From Caballeronia telluris (GTDB taxonomy: Bacteria > Pseudomonadota > Gammaproteobacteria > Burkholderiales > Burkholderiaceae), in the NCBI RefSeq assembly GCF_001544495.1, contig NZ_FCNZ02000004.1:186001-250000 (forward strand): DNA of 64,000 bases. Reading direction: 5' to 3'. This document shows positions 36,596 to 44,195 of the stretch, one piece after another. The notes beneath the pieces are model-generated. The model worked only from the letters and a program-made list of their open reading frames with translations, did not search any database and was not told where the DNA came from. The position numbers and the translations under genes were made by a program. Positions within the stretch are counted from its first letter, which is position 1; each line of letters begins with the position of its first letter.

Positions 36596-37729
36596 ATGGA
36601 AAACAGGAAGCTGGATTTTATCCAGGCGCTGCGTGGCATTGCCGCGATGTTGGTCGTTCTCAGTCACGCTGGCGACAACCTGAAGGGCACACCCTACGCA
36701 GCCTTGAACCAGGCTTTTTTTTGGCCTGGCGTTAGCGGCGTTGACTTGTTTTTTATCATCAGCGGCATCGTCATGGTCGTCTCGACACGCAACCTGGCCG
36801 GTAGCGCGCATGACTCAATGATCTTCGTTGTCAAGCGTCTTGCGAGGATATGGCCGCTATATATAGTTGCCACTCTTCTCTACCTTTTGGTGACAGGTTC
36901 TCCGAACATATCGTCGTCGACATTCGCCGAATATGCACTTCCCATCAAGAGCATGTTGTTCATTCCGCCCGACCTAAGCGCAATGGCACCGTATTTCGGG
37001 CCGCCTGCTCTATTCGTGGGCTGGACGCTCAACTTTGAGATTTTCTTCTACGCTTGCTTTGCCGTCTCGTTGCTGTTTGGACGCTGGCGGTATCCGGCGT
37101 TGTTCGTAATAGGCATCGCCATCTCCCTTGTCATTCCATATCTCGACCACAGTTTGTCTGTCGAATCTGGATTAAACCCGCATCATCGGCTTTCCTATTT
37201 CAACCTCACCGGGAATTGCATGGTTTGGGAGTTTTTCGTCGGCGTGGTCGTCGGCCTGGTTTATACGTCGACTCGTCTGAGCTTCCCCAGCACGTTTCTT
37301 GCAAATGTTGCTCTCGTCGGTGCGGCAGCGCTTGAAGTGTGGGCTTATTTCAGCGGTTTTTACGACGGCAATGGCCCGACACGAGCCGGCTTTATCATGG
37401 CGATTTTTCTGCTTGTTCTCATGCTCGCGTCGAAAAGCACGCATGTCCCTGCGCCGAAATGGCTTGCATCGCTTGGGGACATTTCGTATTCACTCTATCT
37501 GACGCATCCTATTGCACTGCTTTTGCTACACAAGTATTTCGTCCATACACAGCGCGAAATCGGAACGCATTCCCCTGCTTACCTAGTGCTCGCGGTAGGG
37601 TTCTGCGTCGTTTTCGCTTCGCTCTCTTGGAGATATGTCGAAATTCCGCTCGAACGCATGGTACGCGCATGGACTCTTTGCGGCATCGACAGGTCAATCA
37701 AGCGGCGCGGCATTTCAGTAGCACGATAG
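36596..37729 (+). CDS. Acyltransferase-3 family membrane protein (O-antigen modification type)
   Basis: A 377-residue inner-membrane acyltransferase with about 10 membrane segments. The family start (RKLDFIQALRGIAAMLVVLSHA) holds the R..D/RG..A motif and the catalytic His (SHAGD). FFIISGIVMVVSTRN near 60-75 and the C-terminal GDISYSLYLTHP near 305 are typical. Phage members O-acetylate lipopolysaccharide to block reinfection. It is encoded against all surrounding late genes, has lower GC, and fits exactly between the lysis and fibre genes. An in-frame ATG at 36551 is the other possible start. Confidence 0.88.
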   Translation: MENRKLDFIQALRGIAAMLVVLSHAGDNLKGTPYAALNQAFFWPGVSGVDLFFIISGIVMVVSTRNLAGSAHDSMIFVVKRLARIWPLYIVATLLYLLVTGSPNISSSTFAEYALPIKSMLFIPPDLSAMAPYFGPPALFVGWTLNFEIFFYACFAVSLLFGRWRYPALFVIGIAISLVIPYLDHSLSVESGLNPHHRLSYFNLTGNCMVWEFFVGVVVGLVYTSTRLSFPSTFLANVALVGAAALEVWAYFSGFYDGNGPTRAGFIMAIFLLVLMLASKSTHVPAPKWLASLGDISYSLYLTHPIALLLLHKYFVHTQREIGTHSPAYLVLAVGFCVVFASLSWRYVEIPLERMVRAWTLCGIDRSIKRRGISVAR

Positions 37730-37918
37730 TCAGCCTTCGGCGGGCGGGCTGAATGTACTTCCGTCCGCCGTCGTATAGCCGATGCCAATCGGCTGCGATC
37801 CGTCTATCAGAACAGTTGAAGCTCCTTCTGGCGGTTGCCAAGAGGAGGTGGCGCCGTCCCAAATCACAACGTTCGTTACGACGCCATTCTCGACGATCGC
37901 GTGTTGCTTGGCTTCCAT
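37730..37918 (-). CDS. Small fibre-associated phage protein
   Basis: A 62-residue acidic protein (MEAKQHAIVENGVVTNVVIWDG...), the type found after fibre genes in many phages and often called fibre accessory or assembly protein. Its start overlaps the fibre stop (position 37918), and its stop codon directly abuts the acyltransferase stop, with no base between them. Confidence 0.65.
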   Translation of the reverse strand: MEAKQHAIVENGVVTNVVIWDGATSSWQPPEGASTVLIDGSQPIGIGYTTADGSTFSPPAEG

Positions 37919-38838
37919 TATGCGTACTCCTCGACGATCAAATAACCATTACCGCCCGGGCCGCCCGCCGCGGCCGCGCCGCTCAGCGCCGACAGCGCGC
38001 CCGATCCGCCTGCGCCCGGTCCGTTAGCGCCGAGGCCCGCGCTAATCGATTGCTGTCCACCTTGGCCCCATTGTGAATTTGCCCCTTGTCCGGAAATGAA
38101 TGCCGCCGATGCGTTAATCGCGAGCCCCATACCGCCGAGCGCGCCGCGTCCTACGACGATGAGCGTCCCCGATCCCGTCACCGCAGCAGGCGAGCCAGTG
38201 CCTGGGGTCGCGATAATCGGCGCCGCGGCCGCCGCACCAGACGAAACTCCGCCCGGGCCGCCGCCGCAAACCATCAATGCGCCGAAACTTGTCGAGCCGC
38301 CTGCGTTGCCGGTACTGCCGCCCGATACGCCCGTTCCGCCCGCGCCAATCGTCACCGTCTGCGACGAAAGGCCGCTCGTCACAAGCAGTTCGCCATAAGC
38401 GCCCGCGCATCCCCCTGCGCCGATAGAAACCGTTGACGCGCCCGACGCCGCAGCACCGCCGCCCGCCCCGCCCGCCCCTATCGCCCGTACGCGTGCTTTC
38501 GTCGCAGTAATGCCGTTGTATGTGCCCGGCGTGTAGGCGCTGCTCGCGGTGAAAACCTGAATGCCAAGCAAGCGGCCGGGCATAGATTTCTTGAGGTTCG
38601 CCAACAACGTCGCCGTCGTTCCATCATCCGCTGAATTCGCGCCGGTCTGATCGCTGATAAACTGCGCCAGGACGGCCGCCATGATGCTGGACTGTCGCCA
38701 CGTCTTGTTCAGCGCAGCCGACTGCGCGACGCCCGACGAGTAGCCGTTTGTGATCGCCGAAAGGGCAGCGTATGCTGATTGAGACAGCACGTTAGCCGAT
38801 CCGCCTACTGCGAACGGAAGAAAATCATTCGTTGCCAT
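37918..38838 (-). CDS. Tail fibre protein with glycine-rich tip
   Basis: A 306-residue virion protein. The N-terminal 90 residues (MATNDFLPFAVGGSANVLSQ..., TWRQSSIMAAVLAQFISDQTG) are the attachment domain typical of phage fibres. From about residue 95 a glycine-rich tip follows (ARVRAIGAGGAGGGAA, many GAGG turns, ending GGNGYLIVEEYA), as in polyglycine-sandwich receptor-binding domains. A second glycine-rich protein is encoded 4 kb downstream, past the lysis genes. Confidence 0.8.
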   Translation of the reverse strand: MATNDFLPFAVGGSANVLSQSAYAALSAITNGYSSGVAQSAALNKTWRQSSIMAAVLAQFISDQTGANSADDGTTATLLANLKKSMPGRLLGIQVFTASSAYTPGTYNGITATKARVRAIGAGGAGGGAAASGASTVSIGAGGCAGAYGELLVTSGLSSQTVTIGAGGTGVSGGSTGNAGGSTSFGALMVCGGGPGGVSSGAAAAAPIIATPGTGSPAAVTGSGTLIVVGRGALGGMGLAINASAAFISGQGANSQWGQGGQQSISAGLGANGPGAGGSGALSALSGAAAAGGPGGNGYLIVEEYA

Positions 38839-38850
38839 TTATGCTCCGGG

Positions 38851-38877
38851 CATAAAAATGCCACCCGGCTGGGTGGC
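38851..38877 (-). terminator. Terminator-like hairpin upstream of the fibre gene
   Basis: On the minus strand GCCACCC (38877-38871) pairs with GGGTGGC (38866-38860), followed by ATTTTTATG. It stands between the DUF2612 gene and the fibre gene within the late operon. Confidence 0.7.
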
Positions 38878-38898
38878 TCGTTTCGAAATGTTTGCGTA

Positions 38899-39561
38899 TC
38901 AGGCCGGCAAGCCCCACGCTCCAACGTCGAATCCTGAAATCAAGTCGTTTTCCACGTCGAAGCCGAACAGCGAGCCTCCAGAGATCGATGTCACGAGGTA
39001 GCCGTTGATGTGGACCGCCTCTGGCTTTAGCGGAATGTATCCGCCTTTCAGCAGAGCGATGAATATCGGAAGAGGTACATCGCCCGCCACACCGTAAGTG
39101 ATCGACATGTCCCCGTTGTCTTGGATGAAGACATCCGTACCGGTTGGGAAAATGCTGTTAAGAATTGCCGCGGACGATCCCTGTGTTCCGTCCCAACTGT
39201 TGGCGCCGATCTTTGCCCTGATGAGCAGACGGTACGTATCGTCGTCGAGCGACACCACCCCAGTGTTCGGATCGAATGGGCCTTGCCAAACACCTTGGTC
39301 AAACCCTAGTCCATCGACGTCCAACGAAAAATAGACACCCGTGAGCGGGGTGTCGACGTTGCGCGTGACACCGACCCAAAGACCGACCACGTCGAGCTGC
39401 ACGCCCACTGCGGAGTCGAGATCGAACGCTGGCGGCGTCGCGTCGAGTTGATTCTGGATGTCGACGAACGCCTGCGCGACGCCGCCGACCATCGCTGTGA
39501 ATTTAGGCTTGTTAGCGTGCTCGCTGGTGATTAGGCCCGTGTAATCGCTGACTTGCGCCAT
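38899..39561 (-). CDS. DUF2612 baseplate protein
   Basis: A 220-residue protein of the DUF2612 family, always next to baseplate J in myoviruses. Family blocks are QVSDYTGLITSEHANKPKF near the start, DLDSAVGVQLDVVGLWVGVTR near 45-65 and YRLLIRAKIGANSWDGT near 105-121. Probably a baseplate wedge or fibre-linking component (the role of Mu Gp48 or T4 gp7 parts). The start at 39561 follows the gpJ stop after one base. Confidence 0.85.
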   Translation of the reverse strand: MAQVSDYTGLITSEHANKPKFTAMVGGVAQAFVDIQNQLDATPPAFDLDSAVGVQLDVVGLWVGVTRNVDTPLTGVYFSLDVDGLGFDQGVWQGPFDPNTGVVSLDDDTYRLLIRAKIGANSWDGTQGSSAAILNSIFPTGTDVFIQDNGDMSITYGVAGDVPLPIFIALLKGGYIPLKPEAVHINGYLVTSISGGSLFGFDVENDLISGFDVGAWGLPA

Positions 39562-39562
39562 A

Positions 39563-40753
39563 TCAGGTAACCGTGAGAGTGACGCTCGCCGGAGCGCAGG
39601 TGGCCGACTGGTTGAACGCGAGCGGTACGTCCGGCGTTCCAGCGCCACCCGGTCCAGCCAAGGTCAATGCCGTGATTTTGAATGTGTTGCCACCCGCGAC
39701 TCCCTTCGCCGCCGCGATGCATGAATCCCATTCGACCGCGCCAGCAGCGCCGCCACCGATCGCGACAGAATTTACGTAGTCCGAGATCGCCTGCTGAACC
39801 GCGGCACCGATGACAGATGAATACCCAGCGAGCGCCTTCAACGAGACCGCGACTGTGATCGCTTGCGTCGTCGGGCGATAGAAGTTGATCGGATGCGGGA
39901 TGCCGTAGACGTCCGTCACCGTGACAGTCGTCGTGCCGTACGTGCCGCCGCCCGGAGTCTTCTTCGCAGCGATCGCATTCGCGATCGCAGTCGAGTCGCC
40001 GCCCTCTACTACAAGCGAAATCGTGTGCGGCGGAAGCGTGTTCGAGTCCGTCGAGTTCGTGTCGTTCTCGTACGCCGCGTAGCGCGTCACGCCCGACACG
40101 CCTGCGACGGCGCCGATGATTCCTGCTAGGACCGTCAACGATGGAATCGCAACCGATGTCGCCTGGCGCGAGCGAAGCTTGGCATCCGTTTCGACCGGAG
40201 CGCCCGGCGTCGCGTCATCAGCCGCCGTGGCTGTTTGCCATCCCAAGGTCGGTGTCGAGATCTGAAGCGATGTCCCATTCGCGAGCGCTACAGCACCTTG
40301 CGTCTGACATTTGGCTGTGACAGTGACGGATCCACCGGGCGGAATTACGACCGATGCAGGCAACGCCCACTGGTTCTGCTTCCCATCGGTGACGATGCCG
40401 TTCGTGATAGTCGCGCCAGCTTGTCCTACGATCGTGACGTCGACGGTCGACTGCGATGAGACAGATCGCCCAATGCCATTGATTTTCACGACGCTCGAGA
40501 GATTCGCGCCCTGAGAGGTGGCCGGCGAGAACGCGTTGTAGCATGCGACCGCGGCGTTGTTGCAGTCGTTGATGGCCGTCGCGATGTTCGCGATCCACTG
40601 GCCGTCCTGGCTGTCAGCGGTCACGACGACATCCGAGCCGTAGATGCTCTGGAAGGTCGCGATCAGGCTCTGGTAGATGTCATTGAACGAGGGAATCGAA
40701 ATCCCCGCGCTGGTGATCGTCGGACCGAGCGTTGCGAGAGGGTAAGTCGCCAT
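39563..40753 (-). CDS. Baseplate J / gp47 family protein
   Basis: A 396-residue baseplate wedge protein of the gpJ/gp47 family. Characteristic parts are IPSFNDIYQSLIATFQSIYG near 20-39, DGQWIANIATAINDCNNAAVACYNAFSP near 50-77 with SQGANLSSVVKINGI, and the LRSRQATSVAIPSLTVLAGI block near 190-210. The protein forms the hub-to-fibre connecting ring of contractile tails. Its start overlaps the upstream gene stop by one base (TGATG-type). Confidence 0.92.
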   Translation of the reverse strand: MATYPLATLGPTITSAGISIPSFNDIYQSLIATFQSIYGSDVVVTADSQDGQWIANIATAINDCNNAAVACYNAFSPATSQGANLSSVVKINGIGRSVSSQSTVDVTIVGQAGATITNGIVTDGKQNQWALPASVVIPPGGSVTVTAKCQTQGAVALANGTSLQISTPTLGWQTATAADDATPGAPVETDAKLRSRQATSVAIPSLTVLAGIIGAVAGVSGVTRYAAYENDTNSTDSNTLPPHTISLVVEGGDSTAIANAIAAKKTPGGGTYGTTTVTVTDVYGIPHPINFYRPTTQAITVAVSLKALAGYSSVIGAAVQQAISDYVNSVAIGGGAAGAVEWDSCIAAAKGVAGGNTFKITALTLAGPGGAGTPDVPLAFNQSATCAPASVTLTVT

Positions 40754-41106
40754 CAGAGAGCCGCCGTGATTGTCGTTTGGCCGTAGATCGTGTCGATGGT
40801 CACCGCGACCGTGAAGGCCCGCGTCGAAGGATCGACCACGCTCGCATAGTCGGTGATGCCGGTCACGCCCTGCGTTTCGAGGATGCGTTCCTGAACCGCT
40901 AGGTCGCGCGTCGATGCGGTGCCGCTGCCGAGGATCTCAGTCGCGTATGGCGTGCCCTCTGTCATGTCGAGGAACCATTCACCGGTCGAGAGCTTGAGCC
41001 GCGTCAGCACGAGCTGCGCGACTGCGTCGGGCGAGTCCACGAGGAAGTTCGTCGAGCCCTGCCCGAAGGAGTAGTCGCCGTTTTCGTCGAGAGTGCGATA
41101 GCGCAT
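40753..41106 (-). CDS. Baseplate wedge protein, gp46/gp25-like position
   Basis: A 117-residue protein (MRYRTLDENGDYSFGQG...; LTRLKLSTGEWFLDMTEGTPY near 34-54; terminal FTVAVTIDTIYGQTTITAAL). Its size, the LxLxxGEWFxD core and its position just before gpJ fit Mu Gp46 or T4 gp25-type sheath-initiating wedge proteins. Coupled to gpJ. Confidence 0.75.
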   Translation of the reverse strand: MRYRTLDENGDYSFGQGSTNFLVDSPDAVAQLVLTRLKLSTGEWFLDMTEGTPYATEILGSGTASTRDLAVQERILETQGVTGITDYASVVDPSTRAFTVAVTIDTIYGQTTITAAL

Positions 41107-41108
41107 GA

Positions 41109-41816
41109 TCAGTTCGGCTGGTTCGTGTTGCTGCCTGCACCGTTTTCATGGTGCGTGTGTGTGCTGACGCTCTTGCCGGCCGCGGTGACGTCGTTGACGA
41201 CCGTGATCGGACCTTGCAGCGTCGCGGGGTATTTCGTCGAGCCGGTGCCCTGCGCCAGTTGGCCGTTCAGAGTGATCGTCGGCGCATCGACTTCGAAGCC
41301 GCCTGGCGCCACGACTTTGACCGCCTTTGAGGACGGGTTCAGTTCGATGTATGCGCTGCCGTCGTTGCTGCGAAGCTGCACCGCACTCGTGCTCACGCCG
41401 CTGACCTTCGTCGCCTGCGAGAACGGTCCGAGAATCGCGAAGCCGTCCGACAGATCGTGCATGCGAAGCTCGGCCTGCACCTGAACGCCGCCCGACTGCC
41501 ACCATGCATCGATGCAGCGCGACGAGAACACGATGAGCGCCTCGTCGCCGGCCGCGACTGGAAATGTCAGCGTGCATCCGCCACCGCGCGGAAAGCACAC
41601 TGGAACGTCGACAAGCAACGGAAGCGCGACCCACGAAGTGCTACCATCCTGCGCGCGCACCTGTGCCTGAATGGCGGGTTGCGCAGTGCAGGTCAATGCG
41701 TTAGCGTCGAAACTCTGGATGATCGCCGGGAGTGCGGTCCAGATTTCGGCCTCGTGGCCGCCGAGCGCGGCGCGCAGCGCGTCTTCGATGCTGGCTGAGC
41801 GTTCGGTTTGGAGCAT
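41109..41816 (-). CDS. Gp138-type membrane-puncturing tail spike
   Basis: A 235-residue spike of the Gp138 family. The N-terminal OB-like domain (ALPAIIQSFDANALTCTAQPAIQAQV, LPLLVDVPVCFPRGGGCTLTFPV near 30-83) is followed by a beta-helical shaft (SVSTHTHHENGAG near the C-terminus). The HTHHENG end is the iron-binding tip motif of phage spikes. The start at 41816 is only 12 bases from the divergent secreted protein gene. Confidence 0.88.
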   Translation of the reverse strand: MLQTERSASIEDALRAALGGHEAEIWTALPAIIQSFDANALTCTAQPAIQAQVRAQDGSTSWVALPLLVDVPVCFPRGGGCTLTFPVAAGDEALIVFSSRCIDAWWQSGGVQVQAELRMHDLSDGFAILGPFSQATKVSGVSTSAVQLRSNDGSAYIELNPSSKAVKVVAPGGFEVDAPTITLNGQLAQGTGSTKYPATLQGPITVVNDVTAAGKSVSTHTHHENGAGSNTNQPN

Positions 41817-41828
41817 AGGAACCTGAGA

Positions 41829-42272
41829 ATGAAAATAACTACACTGCTTTTGGCCCTTCCGATCACGGCGGCAGCCGCTCAGACGGACAACCCCGAGATC
41901 ACCATCGCACCGGCCACGGTCGCGGAGCAGCCTGCGCCGACGGCTCGAGTTCCGACCGCGCGCGGCATAGATCTCGTCGATGGCGCGATCGTGTGCGGCT
42001 CGTACGACCTCGCAGAGTTCATGTATGGACAGGTCAATTCGGCGCGTCACGCGCGCGCATCGCTACCTCAGGAACTAAGGCGGCAGGCGGCGCTGACCAA
42101 TGGCTATGACCACGGCGCCGAGCCGCGGCTGTCAGACTATGGCTGCGTCATGGTCCCCGCCGGAACGAAGCTTTCCGTCGCAAAGGGCAATTTAGTGCCA
42201 GTGGTAACGGGCATGCTTCCGGATGGCCGAAAGTTCACCGGCGTCACACTGCCGCAGATGATCGCGCGCTAG
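41829..42272 (+). CDS. Secreted protein in reverse orientation, candidate moron
   Basis: A 147-residue protein with a clear signal peptide (MKITTLLLALPITAAAAQ). A 30-residue Pro/Thr linker is followed by a compact domain with two cysteines (IVCGSYDLAEF and DYGCVMVPAGT) that could form a disulphide, ending GRKFTGVTLPQMIAR. AGGAA is about 8 bases before the ATG. It is encoded against the tail operon. Its start is 12 bases from the spike start and its stop overlaps the hub stop region by 4 bases. A periplasmic role in superinfection exclusion is possible. No family recognised. Confidence 0.7.
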   Translation: MKITTLLLALPITAAAAQTDNPEITIAPATVAEQPAPTARVPTARGIDLVDGAIVCGSYDLAEFMYGQVNSARHARASLPQELRRQAALTNGYDHGAEPRLSDYGCVMVPAGTKLSVAKGNLVPVVTGMLPDGRKFTGVTLPQMIAR

Positions 42273-43210
42273 CCGGCCGCCTGGACTGAACTGCTAGCGG
42301 GCGCGGATGTATCGACCGCCAAGCAGATCAGATCGCAATACCACTCCTGCCCGCGCGTGTCCCCGATGAACTCTGAGACGAGCACACGATAGAAGCCGGC
42401 GGCCGTCGTCTGCGCTGCAGCGGACAACCCTGTATAAGAGAGCCCCTGCTGCTTGATCGTCAGCGTGTTTATGTCGGCCTGCGCGATCTGCACCAGACAT
42501 CCGATCCGCACGAGCGGATTCAGAAGGATGCGCGCTCGCACGCCGTCAGACGTCGCCTCGGGCACGCCGATTAGGCCGGTCGTCGACGACAGCACGACAG
42601 CCTCGCCAGGCCGGTAGCCGGTGACCGGAACGACCACCGCCTGGCCGTTCTGAATGCTCCACCGGAATCCGTTCTTCGCCGCCCAGTCCCGCGCGTAGTC
42701 GCGCGACATCCCGAACAACACCTTGCCGCGCGCGAGCGCTTGCGCCGGCACCCCGCCCACGAGGCCGTTGACGTCTGTCGCGTAGGGCAGTTTCCCAGCG
42801 TCGGCGTTCTGCTTCGTGATCGAGTCAAGAATCTGCTTCGGCGTGCTGCCGGCGGCCAACGTCTGGTTGACCATGCCGAAGTTATAGAACTCGTCGCCGT
42901 CCGCCGCCCAGATGTCGAGAAACGAATCGACGTTGCGCTCCTTCCCGCGCACGAACTGCTTGATCGTGCCTTGGAAGATGATGCCGAAATTACCGCTCTC
43001 GTAACCCGCCTGCAGAGTGATCGTCGTGAACTCGCCCTGAATCGCCTTGACCGTCGCGGGCGCGAGATTGTAGACGCGCACATAGAGCGTGTTCGGCGCC
43101 TGCGTGTCTGCCTGTCGCACCTCGAACTTGAAGCGGAGCTGCGAAAGATCGAGCCCCTTCGATCCGGCCGAAACGATCAGTGTCGCCTTCCGTCCGAATT
43201 GATCGCTCAT
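42269..43210 (-). CDS. Baseplate hub protein (gp27/gpD-like)
   Basis: A 313-residue protein with the layout of phage hub proteins: two barrel-like domains, with the N-terminal part MSDQFGRKATLIVSAGSKGLDLSQLRFKFEVRQ (short blocks), VRVYNLAPATVKAIQGEFTTITLQAGY near 45-70 and the SRDYARDWAAKNGFRWSIQNGQ segment near 168-189. It should form the trimer that carries the Gp138 spike. Its start overlaps the upstream plug gene stop (ATGA). Confidence 0.8.
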   Translation of the reverse strand: MSDQFGRKATLIVSAGSKGLDLSQLRFKFEVRQADTQAPNTLYVRVYNLAPATVKAIQGEFTTITLQAGYESGNFGIIFQGTIKQFVRGKERNVDSFLDIWAADGDEFYNFGMVNQTLAAGSTPKQILDSITKQNADAGKLPYATDVNGLVGGVPAQALARGKVLFGMSRDYARDWAAKNGFRWSIQNGQAVVVPVTGYRPGEAVVLSSTTGLIGVPEATSDGVRARILLNPLVRIGCLVQIAQADINTLTIKQQGLSYTGLSAAAQTTAAGFYRVLVSEFIGDTRGQEWYCDLICLAVDTSAPASSSVQAAG

Positions 43211-43515
43211 GAGGTCACGAAGTAAAGATGCCCTGTCGCCCCGATGTTATCGAACGTCGGAACCGCATCGGGGTCATGGTCGGTTTGCACCACCAGTTTC
43301 CCGGTGAAGCCGAGATATGCGTATTGCCCGAGCAGATCAACGCCAGTCACAAGCGGGATGCTTCCGGCCATCGGCTTGCCCGTCGCATCCGCAATATCGA
43401 GCATCCACGCGGCGGCCGGCACGTTCCAGCGGAGCGTCATCTTGTAGGTGACGCCGCCGAGCGCGATGCTGAACAGCTGCGGCTTGGCCGACAGCGGGAT
43501 CTCGTATGCGTTCAT
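43207..43515 (-). CDS. Baseplate plug protein
   Basis: A 102-residue protein of the phage baseplate plug family (Pam3 gp18-like): MNAYEIPLSAKPQLFSIALGG, TLRWNVPAAAWMLDIAD near 27-43, and the terminal GHLYFVTS. It lies between the tube-initiating Dit-like protein and the hub, both coupled by ATGA overlaps. Confidence 0.8.
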   Translation of the reverse strand: MNAYEIPLSAKPQLFSIALGGVTYKMTLRWNVPAAAWMLDIADATGKPMAGSIPLVTGVDLLGQYAYLGFTGKLVVQTDHDPDAVPTFDNIGATGHLYFVTS

Positions 43516-44195
43516 GGAATGGCTGTCACATTGATGTTCGGTGCTGGAACCGGCGAAGTCGTTCCAGCGTCTTCAGGAGATGCGGTACTCGCTGGGTTCG
43601 ACATGACGCTCGAATCAGGCACCGTCACCGTCTGGGTCTGCACCATCAAAATCTGACGGCACGCGATCCTGACGATGACGGAGTTTTCGGTCTCGGCATT
43701 GGTCGTCGCCGAGAGCGACTTGATGATCATGTTCCGATACTGCCTCTTCCCAGTGTAGATAGTGAAGAGGTATCGGTTGTGATACATGTCGACAAGCTTC
43801 ATGTACGCCTTCTTAGAAGGCGTCCAGCCGCTTCCGAGCATGTTCATCACGCCGCTCGCCAACTCAACAGCGCCTACAAGCGCCCGAGCCGCGCCGCTCT
43901 GCGCAGCTGCAAATCCGCCCAATGCGCCGAGGATGCTCGTCTGGTTTGGGCTGTTAGACCAAGCTGCGGTGATGATGACCTCCGCAGGCCGCACGAATGC
44001 ATGGTCCGCGATAACCGTTCCCTGCTCGACCGGATGCTCAGTCACTTCGAGCTCGTCGTTATGGACTTCCTCGAGCGTCGCATCAGGCACCGTGAAGGTA
44101 CCGTCTGTGGGGTCCAAGAAGCCGCGCTTTGGCTTAATGGTCAGAAGCTGAAGCCCGAGCTGTGCGCCCGATTCGATGTAGCCAAGAACGCTCAC
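43512..44195 (-). CDS. Dit-like baseplate protein
   Basis: A 227-residue protein with an N-terminal Dit-like domain (TLEEVHNDELEVTEHPVEQGTVIADHAFVRP near 41-71; YLFTIYTGKRQYRNMIIKSLS near 141-161) and a Ser/Pro-rich C-terminal tail. It is expected to form the first ring of the tail tube on the hub. Start and stop overlap the neighbouring genes as ATGA. Confidence 0.8.
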   Translation of the reverse strand: MSVLGYIESGAQLGLQLLTIKPKRGFLDPTDGTFTVPDATLEEVHNDELEVTEHPVEQGTVIADHAFVRPAEVIITAAWSNSPNQTSILGALGGFAAAQSGAARALVGAVELASGVMNMLGSGWTPSKKAYMKLVDMYHNRYLFTIYTGKRQYRNMIIKSLSATTNAETENSVIVRIACRQILMVQTQTVTVPDSSVMSNPASTASPEDAGTTSPVPAPNINVTAIP

